Both the position numbers and the translations under genes were made by a program. Below the pieces are notes generated by a model that did not search any database, was not told where the DNA came from, and saw only the letters and a program-made list of their open reading frames with translations. Of a DNA stretch of 64,000 bases, positions 35,252-44,817 are shown piece after piece. Each line of letters starts with the position of its first letter. The first letter of the stretch is position 1. Origin of the DNA: Arthrobacter sp. zg-Y844 (GTDB lineage Bacteria; Actinomycetota; Actinomycetes; Actinomycetales; Micrococcaceae); assembly GCF_024385465.1 (NCBI RefSeq), contig NZ_JANFLS010000002.1, forward strand, positions 887,216-951,215. Reading direction: 5' to 3'.

Positions 35252-35953
35252 CTAGTGGGTACTGGTGAAAACCACTTCGAGTACGGCCGAGACCGTCTCT
35301 TCGAAGTCCAGGTCGGATGAATCGATGGTGACGACGCCGTCGGCGGCCTGCTGGAATTCCACCACGGTGGAGTCCTTCGCGTCGCGGACCAGTACCTGTT
35401 CCTTCAGGGCGGCTGCTGTCTGCGTGCCGCCCAGCTGGATGCCGCGGCGGCGGAGCCGGGCTTCTTCGCTGGCGGTGAGCAGGATCCGCACCTCGGCATG
35501 CGGAGCGACCACTGTGGTGATGTCCCGGCCCTCGGCCACGATCCGCAGGCCGGAGTCCCGAATCAGCTGCTGCTGGCGCCGGACGAGTTCCGCCCGGGCG
35601 CCCAGGGTGGTGGCGACGGCGCTCACCGAGGACGAGACGGCGGGCTCGCGGATCGCGTCGGTGACGTCCCGGCCGCTGACCCGCACCCATTCCTCGTCCG
35701 GGGACAGGCTGAGGGCAATATCGGCGTTTTCCGCGGCGGCCTCGACGGCCACCGAATCAGTCAGGTCGATGCCGGCCTCCATGCAGGAGAGCGTGACCGC
35801 GCGGTACATGGCACCGGTGTCGAGGTAGGCGGCGTGCAGGCGGCGGGCCACTTCACGGCTGATGCTGGACTTGCCCGAACCCGACGGTCCGTCGATGGCC
35901 ACAACCAGCGGCTTGCCCTGCCGGAACTGGGCCGGATCCACATTAGAACTCAC
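35252..35953 (-). CDS. cmk: Cytidylate kinase
   Basis: A 233-residue enzyme that phosphorylates CMP and dCMP. It has the P-loop [19 protein letters not shown] and the [13 protein letters not shown] motif. The GTG at 35953 is chosen because GGAAGG lies seven bases before it and it overlaps the pdh stop by four bases (GTGA), suggesting translational coupling. Gene order pdh-cmk-der implies one transcript. Confidence 0.95.
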   Translation of the reverse strand: MSSNVDPAQFRQGKPLVVAIDGPSGSGKSSISREVARRLHAAYLDTGAMYRAVTLSCMEAGIDLTDSVAVEAAAENADIALSLSPDEEWVRVSGRDVTDAIREPAVSSSVSAVATTLGARAELVRRQQQLIRDSGLRIVAEGRDITTVVAPHAEVRILLTASEEARLRRRGIQLGGTQTAAALKEQVLVRDAKDSTVVEFQQAADGVVTIDSSDLDFEETVSAVLEVVFTSTH

Positions 35954-37059
35954 TGCACTACCTTCCACCCGCGGGCGCTTAATTCAGAAACAAGGTCATT
36001 CACCCGGCCGGGCAGGACGGAGATTTCCGCCCTTCCCACCTGCCGGCCGGAGGCGTGCTCCAGCCGGAGGTCCTCCAGGTTCACGCCGATCTCACCGATT
36101 TCGGTGAGCAGCCGGGCAATCTGGCCCGGTGTGTCATCCACCAGGACGGTGAAGGACACAAAGGTCTGCGCCGGTCCGCCGTGCTTGCCCGGAATCCGAG
36201 CCTGCCCGGCGTTGCCTTCGGCAATCAGCTGCGCCATGTCCAGGCGCGCACCGTCCGCCACCGGGTCTTCGAGCGTGCGGATCAGCCGGTTCAGGTCCTC
36301 GCGGACCCCGTGCAGGATCGGCACCAGCCGCCCGGCGTTTCCGCTGAGGATCTGCACCCAGAGGTTCGGATCGCTTGCGGCAATCCTGGTCACGTCCCGC
36401 AGGCCGTTGCCGGACAGGGCGAGGGACTGCGGCGGAGTTTCCTGCAGCCGGCTGGCCACCAGGGAAGCCATGACCTGCGGCAGGTGCGAGGTCAGCGCCA
36501 CGGACGCGTCGTGGTCTTCGGCGGACATCCGGGAGACCACGGCGCCCAAGTCGAAGGCAAGGGCCTCGGCACGGCGGACGGCGTCCGGAGCCGCTTCCTC
36601 CGGAGGGCAGATCACCCAGGGCATGCCGTTGAACAGTTCCGCCCGCGCGGCCACCGGCCCGGACTTCTCCCGGCCTGCCATCGGGTGCGTGCCCACGTAA
36701 CGGCTGAGGTCGGCGTCGCGCTCCCGCAGGTCCGCCAGGACGGCGGACTTGACGCTGGCAATATCGACGACGACGGCGGCCGGCCAGTCCTTCAGTGCTG
36801 CCGCGGCCAGGGCCGCGGTGACGTCCGGAGGAGCGGCAACGACGACAAGTGCCGGCTCGAAGCCTTCACCGGCGGTGCTAAGCAACCGTCCGGCGCCGAT
36901 GTCGCGGGCCACGGCCTCTGTCGAGGGAGACAGGTCCGAGAGCACCACGTCGACACCCCGGGCAGAAAGCCCGAGGCCGATACTGGTGCCCAGCAGTCCC
37001 GTGCCGATAATCAGCACGGATCCGGACAGGTGGGTGCCCCCGTCAGCGGCAGCGGCCAT
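35950..37059 (-). CDS. tyrA: Prephenate dehydrogenase with ACT domain
   Basis: A 369-residue enzyme of tyrosine synthesis. NAD-binding IGTGLLGTSIGLGLSARG is at the N terminus, the catalytic region has THPMAGREKSGP and VVDIASVKSAV, and an ACT domain at the C terminus (VLVDDTPGQIARLLTEIGEIGVNLEDL) probably binds Tyr for feedback control. It begins three bases after the rluB stop. Insertion of tyrA into the scpAB-rluB-cmk-der order is not seen in M. tuberculosis to my knowledge. Confidence 0.92.
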   Translation of the reverse strand: MAAAADGGTHLSGSVLIIGTGLLGTSIGLGLSARGVDVVLSDLSPSTEAVARDIGAGRLLSTAGEGFEPALVVVAAPPDVTAALAAAALKDWPAAVVVDIASVKSAVLADLRERDADLSRYVGTHPMAGREKSGPVAARAELFNGMPWVICPPEEAAPDAVRRAEALAFDLGAVVSRMSAEDHDASVALTSHLPQVMASLVASRLQETPPQSLALSGNGLRDVTRIAASDPNLWVQILSGNAGRLVPILHGVREDLNRLIRTLEDPVADGARLDMAQLIAEGNAGQARIPGKHGGPAQTFVSFTVLVDDTPGQIARLLTEIGEIGVNLEDLRLEHASGRQVGRAEISVLPGRVNDLVSELSARGWKVVQ

Positions 37060-37062
37060 TGG

Positions 37063-38283
37063 CTACAGTCCTACTGAGGCGAGCAGGTGTCCGACCTCGC
37101 CGCGGCCGAGGACGCGGATGCTGCCCTGGCGCTGGTCGCCCAGGCTGATCGGGCCGATCTTGGTGCGGACGAGGCGCTCCACCGGGTGGCCGACGGCGTC
37201 GAACAGCCGGCGCACAATGCGGTTGCGGCCCGAGTGCAGGACTACCTCGACCAGGAGGTGTCCCGGGGTGGAGTCGACCAGTTTGAAGGAATCAACCTTC
37301 TGGAAGCCGTCTTCCAGTTCAATGCCTTCCCGCATCTGTGCGCCCACGCCGTGGTTCATCGGTCCGCGGACCTGCACCAGGTAGGTTTTGGGCACTTCGT
37401 AGGAGGGGTGCGTCAGCCGGTTGGTCAGCTCGCCGTCATTGGTCAGCAGCAGCAGGCCCTCGGTTTCGTTGTCCAGCCGGCCAACGTGGAACAAACGCTC
37501 GTTCTTGCTGGTGGACTTAAGGAAGTCGCTGATGCAGGGACGCCCTTCGGGGTCTTCCATGGTGGAGATGACGCCGCGGGGCTTGTTGAACACATAGTAC
37601 TTCTGGGTTTCATCCAGCTGCAGGCGCATGCCGTCCACATGGATGGCCACCGTCTCCGGGTCGACGCGGACGCCGAGCTCGGTGACAACCTGGCCGTCAA
37701 CTTCGACGCGGCCTTCGGCAATCATTTCCTCGCACACGCGGCGTGAGGCAACGCCGGCGCTGGCCATGACCTTCTGCAGGCGGACGCCTTCGGGGTTGTG
37801 CTGTTCGGAAATCACCGGGGCCGCGGGGCGGCGGGTGGTGGAACGGCGCACGGGGCCCAGGTTCTGACCGAAGCGCTCCCCGCGGAAAGCGCGGTCGCCG
37901 CTCTTGCGCTGGCCTGCCTGCGGGCCGCCGAACTTGCCGGCACCGGACTTGGAACCCGGCTTGAAGCCGCCCGATTTGGGAGCACCGGACTTCGGGTCGC
38001 CGGTCCGGGGTGCACCGGTCTTGCCGGAGTTGCTTGATCCGAAGGCCTTCACGGCGTCGGACTTGAATTTCTCCGGGCGGGCGGCCTCGGGGCTGACGGG
38101 CCGGTAGCCGTTGGCGCGGTCTTCACCGGGCTTCAGGCCCGATGCCGAGCGCGGGCCGCCGGTGCGGTTGGAGGAGGGCTTGGAGCCGCGGCCGTAGCTC
38201 TTGCCGCCGGCGGGGCCACCGGCACTGCGTCCGCCGCCGCGAGGGGTATTGCGGCCGGATCCGGAACGGGGTGCTGGTGTCAT
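37063..38283 (-). CDS. rluB: 23S rRNA pseudouridine synthase RluB type
   Basis: A 406-residue protein. The C-terminal two-thirds form an RluB/RsuA enzyme: S4 domain (VRLQKVMASAGVASRRVCEEMIAEGRVEVDG), then the catalytic block LFHVGRLDNETEGLLLLTNDGELTNRLTHP, in which the Asp is the nucleophile, and RNRIVRRLFDAVGHPV. The N-terminal 165 residues are a Gly/Ser/Lys/Arg/Pro-rich disordered arm with SGAPKSGGFKPG-type repeats, likely binding RNA without specificity. It follows scpB. Confidence 0.92.
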   Translation of the reverse strand: MTPAPRSGSGRNTPRGGGRSAGGPAGGKSYGRGSKPSSNRTGGPRSASGLKPGEDRANGYRPVSPEAARPEKFKSDAVKAFGSSNSGKTGAPRTGDPKSGAPKSGGFKPGSKSGAGKFGGPQAGQRKSGDRAFRGERFGQNLGPVRRSTTRRPAAPVISEQHNPEGVRLQKVMASAGVASRRVCEEMIAEGRVEVDGQVVTELGVRVDPETVAIHVDGMRLQLDETQKYYVFNKPRGVISTMEDPEGRPCISDFLKSTSKNERLFHVGRLDNETEGLLLLTNDGELTNRLTHPSYEVPKTYLVQVRGPMNHGVGAQMREGIELEDGFQKVDSFKLVDSTPGHLLVEVVLHSGRNRIVRRLFDAVGHPVERLVRTKIGPISLGDQRQGSIRVLGRGEVGHLLASVGL

Positions 38284-38307
38284 GAGTAAGTCCTTTGGGT
38301 GTAGCGG

Positions 38308-38952
38308 TTAATAAGTAGTGTCTTCATATTCGGCCAGGTTTTCCAGCCCGGGCAGGTGCGGTGCAATCTGTGGAAGTTCGTCGAGGCTGCCCAAACCAAG
38401 CCGTTCCAGAAAGTACGGCGTAGTCCGGTACAGCAGCGAACCGGTTTCCGGTTCGGTGCCGGCGTCGACGATCAATCCACGCTGAACCAGCGTGCGGACC
38501 ACCGAATCGACGTTTACTCCCCGGATCGCGGAGACCCGGGCCCGGGAGACGGGCTGCCGATAGGCAATCACCGCCAATGTTTCCAGTGCGGCCTGCGACA
38601 GCCGTGCACTCTGGCCTTCCAGTACAAACTTCGACACAACGGGCGCATAGTCAGCGCGGGAAAAAATCCGCCATCCGCCTGCTACGTCGCGGAGTTCAAA
38701 ACCACGCGGTGCGCCCTCGGGTCCATCCCCAGTATAACCGTCATACTCCCGCTGCAGTTCCGTGAGGGCCGCGAGCACCTCCGGCTCCGGCACACCGATC
38801 ACCGAGGCAAGCACCTCGGGGGCTGCGGGTTCGTCCACCACCATCAGCACCGCCTCCACGGCGGCCTTCACTCCCCCGGGAAATGCTGCAATGTCTTCGC
38901 GGCCGTCATCCCCGCCGCTCTTCCCGGGACCAAAACCAGGTTCCGCCGTCAT
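38308..38952 (-). CDS. scpB: Segregation and condensation protein ScpB
   Basis: A 214-residue winged-helix protein that works with ScpA and SMC in chromosome condensation. The typical region LSQAALETLAVIAYRQPVSRARVSAIRGVNVDSVVRTLVQRGLI is present. Its start overlaps the scpA stop by four bases (ATGA at 38949-38952). The order parA-scpA-scpB-rluB is conserved in actinobacteria. Confidence 0.95.
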   Translation of the reverse strand: MTAEPGFGPGKSGGDDGREDIAAFPGGVKAAVEAVLMVVDEPAAPEVLASVIGVPEPEVLAALTELQREYDGYTGDGPEGAPRGFELRDVAGGWRIFSRADYAPVVSKFVLEGQSARLSQAALETLAVIAYRQPVSRARVSAIRGVNVDSVVRTLVQRGLIVDAGTEPETGSLLYRTTPYFLERLGLGSLDELPQIAPHLPGLENLAEYEDTTY

Positions 38953-39902
38953 GACCGGTCCCCTTCCAGGGCTGTGTGTTGGATAGCTGCGCCATTGGAT
39001 CCGATGTTTTCGCCGGCGCGCTCATTGCCATCTTCATCTCCCCCGGCAGCAACCGCGCCTGCCGGATCCGCGCCTCCGGTCCATGTGACGAGCAACTCGC
39101 CCAGCGGGGCAGCCTGTTCAAAGCTGACGGCTCCGTCCCGGAACATTTCCAGCAGCGCGAGGAACCGGGCCACCGCCACCGGACCGTCGGCGTCGGACAC
39201 CAGGGCCCCGAAGGTGGCCGCGCCGTCGGCAGCGAGCCGTTCCGCGAGGATCAGGGCCTGCTCCCGGACGCTGGTCTTGGGTGCGTGCAGGTGTTCAAGC
39301 CCCACGGTCGGAGGCAGCTCGTCGCGCGGCTGCAGGGCACGCACGGCAAGGTCCGCGAACTGCTGCGGCGTGGTCCGCCAGACCAGCTCGGGAAGCATCG
39401 CCGCGAAGTGCGGATCCAAGGAGACCTGCCGCGGGAAACGCCGTGCCTCGTCCATCAGCCGGTCCCCCAACAGGGCGGCCATCTCGCGGAACGCCTTGTA
39501 CTGCAGCAGCCGGGCGAACAGCAGGTCACGGGCCTCGAGCAGCGCGACGTCTTCCTCGTCCTCCACGTCGCCGGCCGGAAGCAGGCGCGCAGCCTTGAGG
39601 TCCAGGAGGGTGGCGGCGATAACCAGGAATTCGCTGGCCTCATCCAGTGCCACCTCGGGACCGGTGCCGAAGAGCTCCCGGATGTAGCCCAGGAACTCAT
39701 CGGTGACGGCAGCGAGGGCGATTTCGGTGATGTCCAGCTCGTGCTTGGAAATCAGTCCCAGCAGGACATCGAAGGGCCCGGTGAAGTTTGCCAGACGGAC
39801 TTCGAAGCCGGCATGGGAAGCCGGATCCTGCGCTGCCGGCTCCGTGGCGTCCGGCCCCGCCAGGCGGGCGGGCGCCGGCTTAGGGCGCGCCGCCGCGGGC
39901 AA
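38949..39902 (-). CDS. scpA: Segregation and condensation protein ScpA
   Basis: A 317-residue kleisin. The N-terminal FEVRLANFTGPFDVLLGLISKHELDITEIALAAVTDEFLGYI and the central EFLVIAATLLDLKAARLLP blocks are diagnostic. It starts at TTG inside the end of parA (23-bp overlap), with AAGGA five bases upstream; the first 30 residues are a Pro/Ala-rich arm. Together with ScpB and SMC it organises the chromosome. Confidence 0.93.
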   Translation of the reverse strand: MPAAARPKPAPARLAGPDATEPAAQDPASHAGFEVRLANFTGPFDVLLGLISKHELDITEIALAAVTDEFLGYIRELFGTGPEVALDEASEFLVIAATLLDLKAARLLPAGDVEDEEDVALLEARDLLFARLLQYKAFREMAALLGDRLMDEARRFPRQVSLDPHFAAMLPELVWRTTPQQFADLAVRALQPRDELPPTVGLEHLHAPKTSVREQALILAERLAADGAATFGALVSDADGPVAVARFLALLEMFRDGAVSFEQAAPLGELLVTWTGGADPAGAVAAGGDEDGNERAGENIGSNGAAIQHTALEGDRS

Positions 39903-40773
39903 TCAGTTCCTTGGCGAGACGGCGGTAGGAGTCGGCGCCCGGGTGGTTGCCGGCGTACGAGGTGATCGGTTCGGCCGCCACAGTGGCGTCAGCGAACTTG
40001 ATGGTCCGCTTGATGACCGTTTCGAAGACCTTGTCCCCGAAGGCTTCCACGAGGCGGGAAATCACTTCACGGCTGTGCAGGGTGCGGGCGTCGTACATAG
40101 TAGCCAGGACGCCGTCCACCTGCAGGCTGGGGTTGAGCCGGTCCTGGACCTTCTCGATGGTCTCCACCAGCAGGGCCACCGCACGCAGGGCGAAGAACTC
40201 GCAGATCAGCGGGATGATCACGCCGTGCGCGGCAGTCAGGGCGTTGACGGTCAGCAGGCCCAGGGAAGGCTGGCAGTCGATGAGGATGACGTCGTAGTCA
40301 TCCGACACCCGGCGCAGGGCGCGTTCGAGCACCTGCTCGCGGGCTACCTCGTTCACGAGCTGCACCTCGGCTGCGGAAAGGTCGATATTGGCCGGCAGCA
40401 GGTGGATGTTCTCGATGGAGGTTTCATGGATCGCCTCGCGGATATCCACCTTCCGGTCCATCAGCACGTTGTAGACGGTGAGGTCCAGTTCGTGCGGGTT
40501 GGCTCCCATCCCTGCGGACAGGGCGCCCTGCGGGTCAAAGTCCACCAGCAGAACACGGCGGCCGGCTTCCGCCAGGGCGGCGCCGAGGTTGATGGTGGAG
40601 GTGGTCTTGCCGACCCCGCCCTTCTGGTTCACCATCGCAATGATCCGGGCAGGACCATGGGACGTGAGGACGGGAGGCTCGGGGAATACCGTCAGGGGAC
40701 GTCCGGTTGGACCCATCACCGTTTCGGCTCCGGTTGCGTCCTGCAGAGTTGATGAACCCTGTTCGCTGCTCAC
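39880..40773 (-). CDS. ParA/Soj-family ATPase upstream of scpAB
   Basis: A 297-residue ATPase with a deviant Walker P-loop VNQKGGVGKTTSTINLG, VDFDPQGALSAGMG, and IDCQPSLGLLTVNA. An N-terminal arm of 45 residues precedes the domain. No parB is adjacent; the Rv1708 homologue is likewise next to scpAB. I prefer the GTG at 40773, because the TTG at 40824 is part of a TTGACA that looks like the -35 element. Confidence 0.9.
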   Translation of the reverse strand: MSSEQGSSTLQDATGAETVMGPTGRPLTVFPEPPVLTSHGPARIIAMVNQKGGVGKTTSTINLGAALAEAGRRVLLVDFDPQGALSAGMGANPHELDLTVYNVLMDRKVDIREAIHETSIENIHLLPANIDLSAAEVQLVNEVAREQVLERALRRVSDDYDVILIDCQPSLGLLTVNALTAAHGVIIPLICEFFALRAVALLVETIEKVQDRLNPSLQVDGVLATMYDARTLHSREVISRLVEAFGDKVFETVIKRTIKFADATVAAEPITSYAGNHPGADSYRRLAKELIARGGAP

Positions 40774-40792
40774 GTATAAATCCACGCTTCCG

Positions 40793-40824
40793 TATCTAGC
40801 TTTGCTGCGGGCTGTCTTTGTCAA
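40793..40824 (-). promoter_or_regulatory. Candidate promoter of parA-scpAB
   Basis: TTGACA (40824-40819) and TAGATA (40798-40793) on the minus strand, separated by 20 bases, which is long for a standard promoter. It decides against a TTG start within the -35 box. Confidence 0.4.
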
Positions 40825-40887
40825 GGTTACAGCCGCGCCACGGCCATCCCGCGAATCAGGGCCGTGATGACCGGCGAGCCTTGACGC

Positions 40888-41475
40888 TCAAGTAGAACTC
40901 GAACCTTGAAGCCGGACGGCAGCATGCAGATGCATGTCGTGCCAGCCGTCGGCATGCCTGAGGGCGCTGCGCCTGGTTCCTTCCAGCGCGAAGCCGGTTT
41001 TCCCGGCAACGCCGCAGGATCCCTGGTTGTGCACCGAGTGGGACAGCTGGAGGCGCATAAGACCGGCCGAGCCTAACGCCCAGCGCTTCAGCGCATCCAC
41101 GGCCCGGGACGCCACGGCTTTTCCCCGGTCCCCCGGCAGCACCCAATAGCCGAGTTCCGCGTCGCCTTCGTACAGATTGACGCGGCTGAGGGCCACGCGC
41201 CCAACCACGTTCCGATCACTGGTGCAGACGGCCCAGTTGGCCCCGGATTCTTCCTGCCACCGGGTGCCCCAGCGGCGGATCCACTCGAGCGCTTCGGCTT
41301 CGGTTGCCATCGTCCGCCGGCTGAAGTGGCAGATATCCGGCTCTCGGTACGCCTTCACCACCACGGCGGCGTCGTCGTCCCGCCAGGGCCGCAGCACCAG
41401 GCCGTCCGCGTCGAGGCTCGGTTGCACCTGGCCGCTCAATGTCCCGCGCTGCAGATAGGGGCCAAGGGCTGTCAT
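40888..41475 (-). CDS. RimJ/RimL-type GNAT acetyltransferase
   Basis: A 195-residue GNAT protein: LVLRPWRDDDAAVVVKAYREPDICHF at the N terminus, VGRVALSRVNLYEGDAELGYWVLPGDRGKAVASRAVDALKRWAL around the acetyl-CoA loop. Such enzymes acetylate protein N termini or small molecules; the substrate is unknown. The start at 41475 (GGTGG upstream) is preferred. A leaderless start at 41505, with CATAAT eight bases before it, is possible. Confidence 0.85.
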   Translation of the reverse strand: MTALGPYLQRGTLSGQVQPSLDADGLVLRPWRDDDAAVVVKAYREPDICHFSRRTMATEAEALEWIRRWGTRWQEESGANWAVCTSDRNVVGRVALSRVNLYEGDAELGYWVLPGDRGKAVASRAVDALKRWALGSAGLMRLQLSHSVHNQGSCGVAGKTGFALEGTRRSALRHADGWHDMHLHAAVRLQGSSST

Positions 41476-41566
41476 CGTAAGACCACCGTTTCGTAGAGCG
41501 GGCATCGAGGACCATTATGCCCGCAGGCGGATTCCCCTCCAGCTGCCGGCAGCACGGACGCAGAAA

Positions 41567-41602
41567 CGCGCCCCGCCCCGGAGTCTTCCGGGGCGGGGCG
41601 CG
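41567..41602. terminator. GC-rich terminator between GNAT and dctA
   Basis: A perfect 15-bp stem (41567-41581 with 41588-41602) around AGTCTT, 34 bp downstream of the dctA stop on the minus strand. No T run follows, but the hairpin is very stable. Confidence 0.75.
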
Positions 41603-41635
41603 GTGTGAGGTACTGCCGGTGGTGGCGTCGGCGCC

Positions 41636-43063
41636 TTAGTGCCGCGGATCGCCGGCGGTGCCGGAGACCACGGAAGTGCCGGCGGGGCCGGGAACAGATG
41701 CGGCGAGTTCGGCGGATTCCGCCGTCTGCCGCGGCTCGTCCGTGCCGGCGTCGACGTTCATGCTGGCCTCGTCGAAGGGCAGTTCGCGGTTCAGGACCGC
41801 CTTGACCTGCTCCTTGTCGATTTCCTTGGTCCAGGTGCCGATGAGCACGGTGGCGACGGCGTTGCCGGTGAAGTTGGTCAGGGCGCGGGCCTCGGACATA
41901 AAGCGGTCGATGCCCACGATCAGGCCTACGCCGTCGATCAGGTCGGGGCGGTGGGACTGCAGGCCGCCGGCCAAGGTGGCCAGGCCGGCGCCGGTGACGC
42001 CGGCAGCGCCCTTGGAGGCAATGATCATAAAGACCAGCAGGGAGATCTGCTCGCCCAGTTCCAGCGGCTTGCCCATGGCCGAGGCCACGAACAGTGCGGC
42101 CATGGTCAGGTAGATGGCGGTTCCGTCGAGGTTGAAGGAATACCCGGTCGGCACCGTAACACCGACCACGGGCTTGGAAATGCCCAGGTGTTCCATCTTG
42201 GCGATCAGGCGCGGCAGGGCCACCTCGGAAGAGGAGGTGGAGAAGATCAGCAGGTATTCACGGCCCAGGTAGCGCATGAGCTTGAAGATGCTGAACCCGG
42301 TGACCAGCTTCAGCAGTCCGCCCAGGATGACCACGATGAAGAGGATGCAGGTGATGTAGAAGGCAATCATCAGGGTTGCCATGCTCACGATCGCCTGGAT
42401 GCCGGTCTCGCCGACGACGGCGGCAATGGCACCGAACGCGCCGATGGGCGCCAGCCACATGATCATCATCAGGATCCGGAAGACCAGGGCCTGGATGTAG
42501 CCGATGCCCTTGAGCACGGGGGCGCCGGCAGCGCCCATCTTCTGCAGGGCGAAGCCTACGAGCAGGGCAACGAAGAGGGTCTGCAGGATGGACTCGCCGG
42601 TGAGGGAGGCCAGCAGCGTGGTGGGGATGATGCTGAGGAGGAAACCGGTCATGCCGTCCCCTTCCTCGGGTGCCGCGGGGGCTGCGCCGGAGGCGGACTG
42701 GATGTCCAGGCCCTCACCGGGGTGGATCAGGTTGCCCACGACCAGGCCGATGGCCAGGGCGAAGGTCGACATGATGATGAAGTAGCCCAGCGCGAGGCCG
42801 CCGACCTTGCCGACGGTGGCAGCTTTGGCGATTGATCCGATGCCTAGGACAATGGTGCAGAAGATGACCGGAGCGATCATCATCTTGATGAGGTTAATGA
42901 ACCCTGTTCCGAGCGGCTTCAGGGATTTCGCGAACTCCGGCGCCATGAGGCCGATAACGGCACCGAGCACAACCGCCGCAATGACGGCAATGTAGAGGAA
43001 ATGGGTTCTGTCCGGTTTCCGGCTCTTCTGTGAACCGGCATACGGATTGGCGGCAGCTGCCAT
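41636..43063 (-). CDS. dctA: C4-dicarboxylate/proton symporter DctA
   Basis: A 475-residue transporter of the DAACS family with about eight to nine membrane helices. Signatures include VTVPTGYSFNLDGTAIYLTMAALFVA and SKGAAGVTGAGLATLAG, and ALTNFTGNAVATVLIGTWTKEID near the C terminus. It imports succinate, fumarate and malate. AAGGAG lies seven bases before the ATG at 43063; the longer frame to 43180 is not used. Divergent to a CitA/CitB-type two-component system that likely controls it. Confidence 0.93.
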   Translation of the reverse strand: MAAAANPYAGSQKSRKPDRTHFLYIAVIAAVVLGAVIGLMAPEFAKSLKPLGTGFINLIKMMIAPVIFCTIVLGIGSIAKAATVGKVGGLALGYFIIMSTFALAIGLVVGNLIHPGEGLDIQSASGAAPAAPEEGDGMTGFLLSIIPTTLLASLTGESILQTLFVALLVGFALQKMGAAGAPVLKGIGYIQALVFRILMMIMWLAPIGAFGAIAAVVGETGIQAIVSMATLMIAFYITCILFIVVILGGLLKLVTGFSIFKLMRYLGREYLLIFSTSSSEVALPRLIAKMEHLGISKPVVGVTVPTGYSFNLDGTAIYLTMAALFVASAMGKPLELGEQISLLVFMIIASKGAAGVTGAGLATLAGGLQSHRPDLIDGVGLIVGIDRFMSEARALTNFTGNAVATVLIGTWTKEIDKEQVKAVLNRELPFDEASMNVDAGTDEPRQTAESAELAASVPGPAGTSVVSGTAGDPRH

Positions 43064-43105
43064 GGCGGTACTCCTTGTGCAATTGGTCGGCTTCCATCTT
43101 CGTTG

Positions 43106-43126
43106 GGTGATGTGATCACAGTCACC
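43106..43126. promoter_or_regulatory. Operator-like palindrome between dctA and the sensor kinase
   Basis: TGTGATCACA (43111-43120) is a perfect palindrome, and GGTGA/TCACC flank it (43106-43110, 43122-43126). It lies in the 131-bp divergent region, 43 bp before dctA and 69 bp before the kinase. A site for the response regulator or a CRP-family protein is plausible; the spacing is not a standard CRP site. Confidence 0.45.
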
Positions 43127-43194
43127 CTTGTGTTCATACTGTTCCCAGTGGAACCGCTTACACCGTGTAACGACTCGCAACCAAAGGATCGAAA

Positions 43195-44817
43195 GTGCAT
43201 CGAGGCAGCCTGGCCGGCCGGTTGTTCCTGGCCCAGCTTGCCTTCATCCTGTGCGTCTCGGGCGGAATCGCCTGGGGCTTGTACCAGCAGGCGGAAGAGA
43301 ACACCCGTGAGGAGACCGGCTTACGGATGCTGGCAGTAGCCGGGACGGCGGCCGCCAGCAGCACGGTCCGCACCGCCGTCGACTCCCCGGACCCCGCGGT
43401 CCTTCAGGGTTACGCACGCGAGGTGATGGAGCGCGTGGGCGTGGATTTCCTGACCATCATGGATACCGACCGGACGCGGTTCACCCATCGGAACCCGGAC
43501 CAGATCGGCAAGCCGTACATCGGATCCATCGACCCGGCCCTGGCCGGGGAGAGCTTCACGGAAACCTACACGGGCACGCTCGGACCCTCGGTGCGCGCCG
43601 TCACCCCGGTGTACGACGACGCCGGCAATGTCACCGCGCTCGTCGCCGCCGGCATCACGGTGGACCGGGTGGCCATTGCCCGGGATGCGCGGCTGCCGGA
43701 GCTGTTCGCCATCGACGCAGCCGCGCTCGCTGCCGGAGCCGCGGGGTCATTCCTGCTCAGCCGCTATCTGCGCCGGGCCACCCACGGCCTCGGCCCCGCG
43801 GAGCTGACGCACATGTATGCCTTCTACGACTCGGCGCTGCACTCGGTGCGTGAGGGGCTGCTGCTGCTCAACGACCGGGGACAGCTGGTGCTCTACAACG
43901 ACGAAGCCGCCGTCCTGCTGGGGCTGCCGCCGACAGATGCGTCCGTGCGGAGCCGGGAACTGCCGGACCTCCCCGGACCGCTGGCATCCCTGCTGCGCTC
44001 CGGCCGGGACGCCCGGGAGGAAATCCACCTCACCGGCGAGCGCATCCTGGTGGTCAACCAGTCCGCAGCGGTGTCCGCAGGACCCCACGGCAGGCGGTTC
44101 GGCACGGTGACTACGCTGCGGGACCATACCGACGTCGAATCCCTCACCGGCGAGCTGGCCTCCATGCGGACCCTCGCTGATGCCCTGAGCGCCCAGGCCC
44201 ACGAGCACGCCAACCGCGTGCACACCCTGGCGTCCCTGATCGAGCTGGGGCGCAGCGACGAAGCCCTGCGGTTTGCCACGGCCGATTTGGAACAGTCGCA
44301 GCAGCTCAATGACGAAGTGCTGGCCGTGGTGGAGGAACCGGCGGTAACCGCCCTGCTGATGGGCAAGGCGGCACAGGCCCGCGAGCGCGGCATCGAGCTG
44401 GACATCGAGGTGGGTCCGGACACGGGACGCTTCAGCGGGGCCGGATTGGAACCGGTGGAACTGGTGACCATCATCGGCAACCTGCTGGACAACGCGTTCG
44501 ACGCGGCAAAGGACTCCGTGCGCCTGTACCTGGGCAGCGGCGACGGCCAGCTGCTGATCGAGGTGCAGGACGACGGTCCGGGCGTGGATCCCCGGATAAT
44601 CGAACATATATTCGAACAGGGGTTCAGCACGAAGGAGCTGCCGCAGGGACGGGTGCTGACCGGCCGGGGAATCGGGCTCGCACTGGTCCGCCAGGCCGTG
44701 ACGCGCCTGAACGGAAGCATCCAGGTGCTGGGCGGCCCGGGGGCCTGCTTCAGCGTGGAACTCCCCCTGCCGGCTTCGGCCTCTGCTCAGGTCCCGCTGG
44801 CCGGGGCAGCATCGTGA
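43195..44817 (+). CDS. CitA/DcuS-type sensor histidine kinase
   Basis: A 540-residue membrane sensor. An N-terminal membrane helix (about 7-28), an extracellular Cache/PAS sensor (about 35-165; IMDTDRTRFTHRNPDQIGKPYIG resembles the CitA ligand domain), a second helix (about 170-190), a cytoplasmic PAS, an H-box with His336 (AHEHANRVHTL), and an HATPase (GNLLDNAFDAAK, DDGPGVDP, GRGIGLALV). It probably senses citrate or C4-dicarboxylates and passes phosphate to the next gene's product. It starts at GTG with AAAGGA six bases upstream. Confidence 0.92.
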   Translation: MHRGSLAGRLFLAQLAFILCVSGGIAWGLYQQAEENTREETGLRMLAVAGTAAASSTVRTAVDSPDPAVLQGYAREVMERVGVDFLTIMDTDRTRFTHRNPDQIGKPYIGSIDPALAGESFTETYTGTLGPSVRAVTPVYDDAGNVTALVAAGITVDRVAIARDARLPELFAIDAAALAAGAAGSFLLSRYLRRATHGLGPAELTHMYAFYDSALHSVREGLLLLNDRGQLVLYNDEAAVLLGLPPTDASVRSRELPDLPGPLASLLRSGRDAREEIHLTGERILVVNQSAAVSAGPHGRRFGTVTTLRDHTDVESLTGELASMRTLADALSAQAHEHANRVHTLASLIELGRSDEALRFATADLEQSQQLNDEVLAVVEEPAVTALLMGKAAQARERGIELDIEVGPDTGRFSGAGLEPVELVTIIGNLLDNAFDAAKDSVRLYLGSGDGQLLIEVQDDGPGVDPRIIEHIFEQGFSTKELPQGRVLTGRGIGLALVRQAVTRLNGSIQVLGGPGACFSVELPLPASASAQVPLAGAAS

